From Euryodendron excelsum (Eukaryota; Streptophyta; Magnoliopsida; Ericales; Pentaphylacaceae), in the NCBI GenBank assembly GCA_033060915.1, contig CM065381.1, positions 9,763,501 through 9,827,500 on the forward strand: 64,000 nucleotides of DNA, in the 5' to 3' direction. Both the position numbers and the translations under genes were made by a program. This document shows positions 50,082 to 60,073 of this stretch, in pieces. Numbering within the stretch: the first letter of the stretch is position 1; each line of letters begins with the position of its first letter. The notes beneath the pieces were generated by a model that was not told where the DNA came from, ran no database searches, and saw nothing but the letters and a program-made list of their open reading frames with translations.

Positions 50082-50619
50082 TATGGGATAAAGATTCTGC
50101 ATTCTCCATATCAGGGCTAGCCTGCTAAGAATAATGGTGCAGACATCCCAAAGGAGAAGCTCAGACTAAGCCCACTAAGAATGGTGGTGCCGACCTAAGG
50201 TTGGCAAAACCCATCATCTGCTAAAGAACAGCCGACCTACATGAAAGCAAGCCTAGTGGATAAAAAACTCTAATTTGATAGAGGAAAGTACTCTTAAAGA
50301 TAAGTACAATTTACTCTTACACTAACCCAAGAGAGATCTACTCCTAGCAGGAGAGATAATACCATTCCTAGAAGTAGTGAAGCCTCCAAAATTTATAAAT
50401 ACACCATGCCACTAAGAAGCAAGATACGCACAACTAAGAGCTAGAATAGATTTCTTTCTTTTAATTTATTGAGGTTAAGCTTGTCTGACTTAATTTTCGG
50501 AGTGCCTTTGATCCAAAAAGGGTCGACGCATTCTCACTGTCTACTACTTTTGTAAGCTCCCTAGTGTTCATCTTGGCTGTTCGCAGAGTGGATCAAAGCT
50601 TAGAAGAATTCCCTCCACA
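50082..50619 (+). repeat. 5' LTR of the gag-only element
   Basis: 538 bp. Its first dinucleotide is mutated to TA where the 3' LTR has TG. The ends are otherwise the same as in the 3' LTR. Confidence 0.85.
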
Positions 50620-52505
50620 ATTGGCGCCGTCTGTAGGAAGCTTCGGAAAAGATGAACACAGAGAGCACAGGGGCAGTTCCCGAAGCATCATACTAAAAAA
50701 ACTATGAGGGACGGAACCATGTTGTTCCTTATGGTGAAGTGCCCTGGGAGTACCTGGAGGACTCAAGTCATCGTTGGGTCTAGGGAAACTGGTGGCTCTG
50801 TTCGGAGATGCATCATGTAGCGCCTAATTATCGATAAAGGAAGACTAGAGAAGAGCGTGTACAACTAGGAGCCCTCTGCGGCCCAACAATCCTCCTCGAA
50901 GGAGCTCAAATCCAAGGGTTTCTGAGAGTGAGCTGAGAAGACGCAACTAGGAGATCTCTGACCTAAGAACGGAGATCAGGACAATCAGGGATGAGATCGC
51001 CAATCAAGAAAACTGGAGAGAAGGGTAGAGCTAGCATCAACACAAAAACAAAGGTCGGCATAGGCACTGCTCAAGTCGCAGGAAGAGGAGGACAGATTCT
51101 AGTAGCCCAAGTGTCCCTTCTGTCGAGCGTCCTAGGAGTCACACCTCCAGTAATGGTCGACATTAGCAACGAGGTCAGTTACACGACCTAGGAGATAAGG
51201 AAGGCCTTACGAGATGGCTAGACAACCAACTGGAAGGAAGGATCACGTATCCCAATGGGAGAACAACCAGGTACGTAACACAAAAAGTTTTGGAACAAAT
51301 AATGTCTTTCCTGTTCAAGGAGGAGATAAACAAGTGCCAACCTCCCAGGAAATCTACGCCACCAAAGTTCACTCCCTACCACAGGAATTCAGATCCCATT
51401 AATCACATCAAGCACTACAAGCAAATGATGGCCCTATGGAGTGGGAACAAGTCCCTAATGTGCCGAATTTTCACATCCAGCCTAAGAGAGTCAGCCCTTT
51501 GTTGGTTTGACAAACTGCCCTTAGGGACAGTTGGTAGCTGAAAACAGTTGGCCGAGCTCTTCACTGCAAGATTCATAGCCAACAATAAGCAGCCAAATGA
51601 AGTAGATTACCTGCTAACACTACAGAAAAAAGAAGATATAGGATTGAGGCAGTATGCAAGGCATCACTAGGAGGCCTACAATGAGATTCAATGGTGCAGC
51701 GAGTAACTCGCAGTTGCACAGTTTAAGATCAACCTGCCCAGGGAACATCGCCTAAGACAATCCCTGACAAAACGACCAATGCTCAACATGCCTAAGCTCA
51801 TGGAGAGAATTACGTAATATTCCCAAGTGGAGGAAAATTTATTTTCACCTGACCACGGGAACACCAACGATCAATTGACAGCATGGAAGGAACCAAGGGG
51901 GCCCAAGAAGCCCCGACAAGAATAAGCCAATGGTGGGGGCATGAACACTGTATTTAATGAGCTAATCTACAGGATACTGCCCCAGATAAAGGACAAGCCT
52001 TACTTCAAATGGCCACCAAAAATGACAGGAGACCTTAACACACAAGACTAGAATAAATTATGCTCCTACAACAAAAAGAAGAGCCATATGACAGAAAGTT
52101 ACCTGGAGGACTTGGTAAAGGCATGGCACCTCGGCCAGTACATTGACCATGAAAAGACGGAAGAGATCCTCCAGAAAGAAGTACGAACAAAACAACCACG
52201 TGTGATAGCAGTGCTGTATTGACCAACTGGCAAGGCCCTTATATAGCTGCATCCCAAGTTAGTGTGGGGGCAACATGGTTAAAAGCTATAGAATAAAGGC
52301 ATCACCCACCCTGACTTTGGAATGCTCACAATTTAAAGAAATTCTACTAGTGAAGAGCTGGGCAGAAGCCAAAACCTTTCCTTATATGTCTCCATTTAAC
52401 AATTTGTAAACTCACCAGCAAAGAATCTGTGCTCAAGTCTTTCCAATAAAGCTCAAAATTAGTTAACGATGATAAGCTATTGGAAAGAGAAATGAATGCA
52501 GAAAA

Positions 52506-53100
52506 ACCAAGTATCAAACCTAGTCCTGCCCAAGTCAGGTAGGTCGGCCAATGAAGGTTAAAAGAAAAACCAAGTGTCAACCCTTGATCCTGTCCAAGTC
52601 AGGTAGGTCAACCCAAGAATGGCCAAATCCAAAAACCAAGCAAAGAGCTTGGACCTGCCCAAGTCGCAGGTCAGCCCAAAAATGGCCAAATCTGAAAAAT
52701 CAAGCGAAGAGCTAGGTCTTGCCTAAATTTGGTAGGTTTAGGACTAAGTCAGCCCAAGAATGACAAAATCTGAAAAATCAAGCAAAAAGCTTGGTCTTGG
52801 CTAAGTGTGGCAGGTTGACCCAAGAATAGCCAAATTTGAAAAAACCAAGTGTTTACCACTTGGTCCAGCCTAAGTTGCACAGGCCGGCCAATGAATGCCA
52901 AAGCAAGAAAAGCCAAGTGTTAAAACTTGGTCCTACCTAAGTTTGGTAGGTCAGCTCAAAGAGAGTCAAAAAAAACCAAGCAGAGAGCTTTGTCCTACCT
53001 ACTTATGGTAGGTCGACTCGAAGAGAGTTCAGATAAAAACTAAGTGTTGAACTTAGTTCTGCCTAAGTTTGGTAGGTCAGCCAAAGAAGGCCAAAGTTAA
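52506..53100 (+). repeat. Nine-copy ~66-bp minisatellite in the gag-only element
   Basis: Each unit starts with a version of ACCAAGTGT or ACCAAGCAA, then a mirror CTTGGT, then CCTGCCCAAGT or CCTACCTAAGT, AGGTAGGTC, and GGCCAA with an A-rich end. Nine consecutive units of about 63-78 bp fit, with considerable divergence. Each unit can form a small hairpin between ACCAAG and CTTGGT. It lies in the untranslated 3' part of the element. Confidence 0.85.
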
Positions 53101-53177
53101 GAGATTGTTAGTATCAGCACAGTACAATTCTTATCACCCTAGCTCGGCCAAAAAAGGCGCAAAGGCTGGCGGACAAT

Positions 53178-53718
53178 TGTGGGATAAAGATTCTACATTA
53201 TCCAGATCAGGGTCGGCCCACTAAGAGTGGTGGTGCCGACCTCCCAAAAAAAAGCTCAGACTAAGCCCACTAAAAATGGTAGTGCGGACCTAAGGTCAGC
53301 AAAGCCCATCATCTACTAAAAAACAGCCAACCTGCATGAAAGTGAGCCAAATGGATAAAAAAAAACTTCAATTTGATAGAGGAAAGGACTTTTAAAGATA
53401 AGTACAATCTACTCCTACACCGACCCAAAAGAGGTTTACTCTTAGAAGGAGAGAGAATACCATTCCTAAAAGGAGTGGGGCCTCTAAAACGTGTAAATAT
53501 ACTATGCCACTAAGAAGTAAGATACACACAACTGATAACTAGAATATATTTCTTTCTTTCAATTCATTGAGGTTAAGTTTGTCTAACTTAATCTTCAAAG
53601 TGCCATCGGCCCAAAGAGAGTCGTTACATTCTTACTGTCTTCTGTTTTTGTAGGCTCTCTAGTGTTCATCTTGGTGGTTCGCATAACGAATCGAGGCTTA
53701 CCAAAATTCCCCTCCACA
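53178..53718 (+). repeat. 3' LTR of the gag-only element
   Basis: 541 bp, starting TGTGGGATAAAG and ending CCTCCACA, directly followed by the TATAT target duplication. Confidence 0.85.
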
Positions 53719-55318
53719 TATATATAACTAGAGAAAATACTATTCTTTCAGAAAATTTATACAAAAAATTCAATGAGAAAGATGTGATAGTGACATTATT
53801 ATAATTTTCATGGGTGTTTTGTTTTAAAATAAATTACTCTAATCCTACCACATCATTCAAATGATAAATTCTATATGAATTTGAAATTCATTCTCGCTTT
53901 GCACCAGTTGGGACTTCGGAGGATAACTGCTTGAAATAGGTTTCTGTTTGGTTTTGGATATGGAAAACAAATATGAGAGAAAAAGAATTAGAGGAAGAAG
54001 AGGAAAGCTCTTAATTAGTTTCTTTTTTGGTTTTCCATAGAAAATGGAAAGGAAGTTTCAGAAAAGAGAAAAAAATTACTTACTTGGTTATGTGGAGAGA
54101 GAAAGAAAGAGAGAACAAATGTTGAGCCAATTAAAAGAACCAAAAAAAAACTCCTTCCTAGTACTTTCTCTCCCCGAAGAAGAGGTTTGTGATGGAAATG
54201 AACTCCCCTGACATCTGGGCCATGTTGGTTGAGACGGAGGAATGAAATACAGGTGTGTATATATAATCATATATATTATTGTGTGTATATAAAATAACCC
54301 ATGAAAGTAACATTTGTAAGAGTTGAATTTCCCCCCAAAATAACAGTAAACTCGGACTTCTTGGTTTAATTCTCGTTAGTTTCTCCGTGGCATAGCCAGT
54401 TTCTCCGTGGCATAGCCGACACTTCTCACAGGACTTTCCTGATTCGGGAGGTTCCTCCTCATATTAAAAAGAGTTGCGGACTGCACAGGCCTCAGCACTA
54501 ATAGCGTTATGCAGGGAAAAAAAAAAAAAAACCGGTGAATTTCACGAATGCAAAGAGAATACCCAATGAATTTCCTTCAATGTAGTTGAAAGCTGGAATC
54601 CGTGCCCTTTTATGTAGCTCAAAGTTGGAACCTGTCTCAGCTATGACTTAAAAAGGCTTTCTGCACCAAATGCCTAGAGGTCTGCACGTCTAAGGACTAC
54701 CCCAAAAAACAAAAGGATATCCCTACAAGCATCTGTATAGGTCTTCGCAGCTAGGCAAACTTAAGATTCATTTGTCTCATGCACGTCGTTCCTTTTTCCG
54801 TATGCCTTCCTAACATAGCATTAAAATTCCAATGTAATTCTAATTATAGAACTCACTTTCGTATATATATATGACCCAGGAACCGACTCCAACAACCGAG
54901 CTCTTTGGGCCACGGCTGGGTGTAAACCGAGAGCACTATAGTACCCAAGAACCTAGGGTGGCACTTAAGGAGATATGCACTCAGGAACAAAACAAATATA
55001 TAACAAACACAGAGAATCAAACGGCCGGAATTGGCTTGATCACCTAATATGTCAAAGTACCAATGTTTCCTCCCGAAGAGGTTACAGAACATTGCAATAT
55101 AATATGTATTGATCACTACAACCTATTCTCAGAGCATAATGTAAGGAATGTGAAGAACCATGACAGGGTCAAAATAATTAAACATACAGTTCATCTTATA
55201 GAGGCACATTTGCTGCATTCTAGACTATATAAAGCAATCAAAAACCATGAAGAAAAGGCATCCCATTTCAACTTCAAACTGTGGAAAGCATAGAAGAGAA
55301 CCATTCGTCGGGGTTAAA
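53719..55318. other. Flank between the LTR element and XTH2
   Basis: The first ~400 bases match the GLOX 3' flank (TTTGCACCAGTTGGGA at 53,898) and the dispersed purine-rich block (53,935-54,130). The rest is the XTH2 upstream region, the mirror of 44,400-45,600. No open gene was seen. Confidence 0.6.
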
Positions 55319-57254
55319 ATGGCAAGTTTTCGAGCGCTGTTCCTGGCTCTATTCATCTCAGCAGTTGCATTTTATTCAAGATCAGTTGATGCCAACTTTG
55401 CCAAAGCCATGTATTTCAATTGGGGTTCTCACCATTCATCCATGATGAACAATGGGAACGATCTTCAACTCATGCTGGATCGAACTTCAGGTAATTACAT
55501 TCTACTTATCCTTCAGCAACAATTTCTTTCAATGTTTACGAGTTTCAGTTACTATAATCATCTAAAATTTATCAAAGGTATAAAATGTTTGTAAAATATC
55601 ATATTTCTGCAACATTTCACTTGTAAGAAATTGTGAAAGGTAGCAATGCTGCATATTCATATCATAGAAATAGACAGATCAAAGTACATTCAGTAACAAC
55701 TCAGATAGGTATCAAATCATTCTATTTAGCACATAGCATCCATCCGAAAATCCATTAGGTCTTTAAATTATCAGGTCATACAATTCAGAGTTATATCACC
55801 GTCGAATCGATCTATCAGTCATTGATAAAAATAGGAGGTCATAAAACCAACAGAAATCTATGGAAAAATGCACAATGGAAGCGACAAAACAAGCAGACTG
55901 TCCAAACATGAAATCTGATGAATGCTCCTAAAGGAGTCCACAATGTGAAAATCAAATTATTTGGATGACTCGATCAACAATAACTAAAATTCCTTCGCGG
56001 AACCCTGAAAATTGATCATTTTACTGGCGGATCCAAATTGTCTTGGTATTTATCTTTAAACAGAACTGCTCTGGCTATGGTTTTCAGGTTCTGGTGTCCA
56101 AACAAAGAAAGCATTTCTATTTGGAAGCATTGAAATGCTAATCAAGTTGGTACCTGGGAACTCTGCTGGAACTGTCACAGCCTATTACGTAAGTGCCCTC
56201 ATTCGTTCAACACACGAGCTCCCGATGGATATTTCCTTCTTAATTTCTTTCTAAAATACTTCAAAATATGCCTGCTATGATTAGTGAATCTAACTCTAAT
56301 TAGAGAATAAGAAAAAAAAGGGTAAGTCGAATCCTACTGGAGTGAGATATGACTTAGGCAGACCTATACATGTTTTATATATGTAAATCTATCACCCTAA
56401 GTCATGATTACAGATTGATGAAGTCAAATGCCCAGCCCTAACAAAGCCTTATGACTTAAGGCTATGCACACTTAAAATCACAGAAGAAAAATGGCTAATT
56501 CTAAATTCTTAATTGCTCGCAGATGTCCTCGACTGGGGACAGGCATGACGAGATAGACTTCGAGTTCTTGGGTAACTCATCGGGTCAACCTTACATCATC
56601 CATACAAATATCTATACACAAGGAATTGGAAACAGAGAACAGCAATTCCACCCCTGGTTTGACCCAACTACTGATTTCCACAACTACAGCATCCATTGGA
56701 ACCCAACAAGAGTAGTGTAAGTTAACCTGAACACCTGCTTTCTGTATATAATTAAACATCATCTTTACCAGATCTAACAATCTACTCCATATAGTTTGGC
56801 AAGAAATACATTTCCTAAGCCTCGCATTCATTACTATGGTCACAGGTGGTATGTTGATAGCCTGCCTATTAGAGTGTTCAGAAACTACCAGAGTGAGGGG
56901 ATTCCCTACCCAAACCAACAAGGGATGAGGGTCTACTCCAGCTTATGGAATGCTGATAACTGGGCGACAAGAGGTGGCCTTGTTAAGATAGACTGGAACA
57001 GTGCACCCTTCATAGCCAGATACAACAATTTTAGGGCAACGGCTTGCAAGTGGAATGGGCCAATTAGCATTAGTCAATGCGCCTCCCAGACGGCTGCCAA
57101 CTGGTGGACCTCTCCAGCTTACAGCCAATTGAGCAATGCTAAGCAGGGTCAGATGAAGTGGGTCAGAGATAACTACATGATCTACGACTATTGCAAAGAT
57201 ACTAAGCGATTCAATGGACAGATGCCATCTGAATGCTATAAACCACAATACTAA
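55319..57254 (+). CDS. XTH2: xyloglucan endotransglucosylase/hydrolase
   Basis: Exons 55319-55490, 56088-56188, 56523-56716 and 56846-57254 have the same lengths as in XTH1, giving 291 aa. The enzyme remodels xyloglucan in the wall. It has a signal peptide ([18 protein letters not shown]... to about residue 25), the catalytic [10 protein letters not shown] at 99-108, the NSS sequon and the complete XET C-terminal domain. It differs from XTH1 by a small number of substitutions spread over all exons, and both copies look functional. It is one arm of the inverted duplication and runs tail-to-tail towards TMEM234-like copy 2, like XTH1 and copy 1. Confidence 0.92.
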
Positions 57255-57492
57255 CATGAGCATCTGCAGTCAGAAAGATAAGAAACAGCGGCATTGCTCT
57301 GAGAGAGGAACAATTCTGCAGCCCTACATCCTATCCTACTTCAAGTTTACAATTGAGAATAAAGCTCTTTGATTTGTCTTTGTGATTCAATCATTTTTTC
57401 TTTTTTCTTTCTCTTTTGAAGAATAATAAACATATTTTTTTGATTATTATATTTGAATTACTTTTTTTGCTTAGTAATTGTATTTCACTTAG

Positions 57493-57805
57493 GGTAGTGG
57501 GAAGGTGAGGGTCTTTGCCATTGCAAATCCTCTGTTTCAGGCCTTAGTCCGGCCTTTACATGATTGGGTGATGGATGTGCTTCGTCGTCTTCCGACTGAC
57601 GGGACATATAACTAAACCGCGCCCCTTGCTCGGTCAAAGTCATTTTTTTTCCTTTGATCTCAAAGCTGCTACCGACTCTTTGCCGGTAGAGTTAAGTGGA
57701 GGTGTCTTGTTTAGTTTGTTTGGCCGTCGATTAGCCGAGTCATGGATTTATATTCTATGTGCTTTTGGCTTCCAGTTACCAGAAAAGGGTCCTTTGCTGA
57801 ATTTT
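57493..57805 (+). pseudogene. Mitovirus-like RNA-dependent RNA polymerase fragment (endogenous viral relic)
   Basis: A ~310-bp piece on the plus strand encodes two consecutive conserved blocks of a mitovirus-type RdRp. Frame 1 (from 57,499) carries GKVRVFAIANPLFQ and LHDWVMDVLRRLPTDG, then an in-frame TAA at 57,613-57,615. After a run of eight T bases near 57,643-57,650 the reading moves to a second frame, which contains SFDLKAATD and then FGRRLAESW. Both ends of the polymerase are absent. Mitoviruses replicate in mitochondria, and fragments of them are known in plant mitochondrial and nuclear genomes. This is a dead remnant, not an active virus. The XTH1 side lacks it and has ~37 unrelated bases at the same place, so it inserted here after, or was lost from the other arm since, the inverted duplication. 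Confidence 0.8.
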
Positions 57806-59074
57806 ATGATCAGTTTGTTCAGTATCTCATGTTCCAGTCTTCACTGACTACAAGCTATACAGTAGTACTGGAGCAATACATGAATAAACAGTCTTCAATA
57901 ATAGAATTTAGCCAAGCATGTGCATCTTTCTAGCAGAGAGAAGAATTTTGATCAGTGGAAATTACAAATTTTCGTGCAGGTCCATAGTTTATAAAGTAAA
58001 ATAGAACTATAAGAATAAATTAACTACATAATACCCGAATTCGCAGACCCACATTAAATTAACTGCATTTTACAACATGCAAATCAAACACTGAAAAATA
58101 ATTGATAACTAATCTAAACATCTGGCACTCATAACTGTTCGTTGGACAAGTTACATGGATTCGCAAATTTTTCGTCTCAGGAAGCACTTTCTGATTGGAT
58201 GCAAAGAAAACTGACATAACAACATAGAATAGTAGGCTAGCAAGATTAGAAATTAGGTAACAATTGTAAAACATAAGTTTCGTAGTTTCTTTTCTCTCTA
58301 AGCAACCAAACAGCTAGTTCCAGAACAACAAAGAAAAAAAGATTAAAAGATTCAGCCCCTCCTCTACTAAGCTTTCACAGCAACAAAATGGGGTTAAAAA
58401 CAGAAGGATGAAAATTTCATTGAACTTCTAAAACAAATTTTAAAGTCAAAGTTCAAAATTTTCATTCCTTTTCCTCTCTTTATTCTCAGCGACCAAACAA
58501 AGGATCGAAAACCCAAAAAATGGAGCAGGGATTAATTAAAATTTTAAAATTAGACTAAAGTCAACCCTACATAAGATTCAAAACATCTCCTCTCCTCTTT
58601 CCCTCAATTCTCGAAGCAAGCAAACGAGATAGTTCTAAAGCAACACAACATATCTCGAAAGATAAGCAGTTTAATTTATTTTTCTTCTTGTCAAACAGCT
58701 ATCAACAACGAAAATTGTACGAGGGTCTGATTTTAATCCTCAAAGAAAAACTAAAAAGAGATAGCTACAAAGTCCTGAGCTAATCACATGATACAAATGT
58801 AGATATCCAGAACAATGAGTAATGTACCAAACAAAGCCAAAATTGCATAAGATCAAAACCTTATTTTCTTTTCCATTCTCAAATCTGTAAGCAACCAAAC
58901 CAAATAGTTCTAAAGCAACATAACAGAGCTCAACATATCAAAATTTTCACTCCCTTTCCTTCTCCTCGTTTTCTCAGCAACCAAACAGAGGGTCTACAAC
59001 CCAGAAATTGGACAAGGGTCTAATTGAATTTCTCAAACAAAAACGAAAATCGTTGTTACACAGTCACAAGCTTA
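57806..59074. other. Flank between the viral relic and TMEM234-like copy 2
   Basis: Mirror of 40,680-42,150. It includes the tandem partial copies of the TMEM234 tail (about 58,620-59,060, minus orientation). Confidence 0.6.
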
Positions 59075-59476
59075 TTACATGATACAAATGTAGACACCAA
59101 GAACAATAAGGAATGTACCAAACAAAGCCAACCCAACACGGGTCTCTTCCCCCAAGAGCATCCCGAACACGGCGGTGGCGGCGAACGTCGTCGCATTGGT
59201 GACCGGAACAGCTAGAGAAATAGGGGTATCGCTGAGAATGGCGAAGAAAGTAGCGGAAGCCGACAGATTCAGTAAGAAAGGGACGGAGTACTGCCAAATT
59301 AAGAGGAGGTTGAACCACTTCTGGAGGGGCGAGAAGAATCGGTGCTGGGTTGTGTTTGGAGGAGGGGATGATTTGAGGGTTTGGTCCCAGATGATTGCGC
59401 CGCGGCGCATTAAAGCGTTTGTTGCGCCCCAAACGAGGCCTACGGCGATCATCTTCTGTATTTCCTCCCTTCCCAT
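59075..59476 (-). CDS. TMEM234-like small membrane protein, copy 2
   Basis: A 133-aa single-exon protein starting at the ATG at 59476 (MGREEIQKMIAVGLVWG). Longer upstream readings exist but begin with low-complexity sequence not shared with copy 1. It has the family's N-terminal GLVWGATNALMRRG helix, two central hydrophobic segments, and the complete stretch NATTFAATAVFGML, six residues of which are lost in copy 1. It ends VGLALFGTFLIVLGVYICIM and stops. This copy is likely the intact one. The gene product is a predicted multi-pass membrane protein of the EamA-like class with no established function in plants. Confidence 0.82.
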   Translation of the reverse strand: MGREEIQKMIAVGLVWGATNALMRRGAIIWDQTLKSSPPPNTTQHRFFSPLQKWFNLLLIWQYSVPFLLNLSASATFFAILSDTPISLAVPVTNATTFAATAVFGMLLGEETRVGLALFGTFLIVLGVYICIM

Positions 59477-59891
59477 CTCTCTTTCTCGCGCTCTCCCTGA
59501 GACTGAAAAACATTTGATTGTTGAACTTCTACCAGCCTGTTTGGAACTTGTGGAAGGAAAGGGGAAAAAAAAATTAAAAAAAAAACGAAAATTAATTAAT
59601 TTTCTTCTTTTAAAGAGAGCTAAGAGACGAGAAATAACAACTCTGTCTCTCATTTCTACCTTTTTTCTTTTAATTTTATCTAGAAAAAATAATTTTTCTT
59701 TATCTTTCCTTTTATTTTTCTAACAAAATTAAATAAGAGAAGAGTAAACATTTTTTTTTTACTATTTCTTTCTCTTTTTCTTTTTATTTTTCTTCGCTTC
59801 CTTTTCAAAAGTTCTAAACATAATATAAAAAAGTGTAGGAGTCATAACAAATAGAATGTTGTACTGTTGTATACACTTAGTAATCTAATTA
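59477..59891. other. Promoter side of TMEM234-like copy 2
   Basis: AT- and T-rich sequence. The block at 59,640-59,815 belongs to the dispersed AT-rich family (end AAAAGTTCTAAACATAATAT). No gene was seen. Confidence 0.5.
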
Positions 59892-60070
59892 GGGTCCGTT
59901 TAATAGAGTTTTTTTTTTATTTTATTTTTTGGTTTATAAACAAAAAATTATATTTTTTTATTTTTTTACTTTTATAAATTAAGATTAGCAAAAAAGCAAA
60001 AAAATTAAAAACAAATTGACTTTTTTACTTATAAAAAAAAAACTTGAAATGAATACTACCAAACGGACCC
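59892..60070. mobile_element. Tourist-like (PIF/Harbinger) MITE, 179 bp
   Basis: It begins GGGTCCGTTTAATAG and ends CTACCAAACGGACCC, so the terminal inverted repeats share GGGTCCGTTT. It is flanked on both sides by TTA (59,889-59,891 and 60,071-60,073), the 3-bp target duplication of this superfamily. The inside is A/T-rich without coding. Confidence 0.85.
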
Positions 60071-60073
60071 TTA

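Larger units (their letters stand above)
50082..53718 (+). mobile_element. Non-autonomous Gypsy-type LTR retrotransposon with gag only (TR-GAG-like)
   Basis: A complete element of 3637 bp. The 5' LTR is 50,082-50,619 and the 3' LTR 53,178-53,718, both beginning T(G/A)TGGGATAAAG and ending CCTCCACA. A 5-bp target-site duplication, TATAT, lies at 50,077-50,081 and 53,719-53,723. A primer-binding site (TTGGCGCCGTCTGTAGGAAG) directly follows the 5' LTR. The ~2.56-kb interior holds a degraded gag (about 51,290-51,830, with LRESALCWFDKLPLGTV and ELFTARFIANNKQ), then a gag C-terminal segment (about 51,940-52,220), then a minisatellite. There is no protease, reverse transcriptase or integrase. It is therefore mobilised in trans at best, and in-frame stops in gag suggest it is now inert. 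The plus orientation is given by the primer-binding site and gag. Confidence 0.85.

Noticed and set aside
52506..53100. CRISPR-like array from the regularly spaced 66-bp repeats
   Set aside because: Units are directly adjacent without unique spacers, in a plant retroelement; it is a minisatellite.
59175..59723. Long plus-strand open frame (182 aa) over TMEM234-like copy 2
   Set aside because: It is the antisense shadow of the real minus-strand gene and matches no family.
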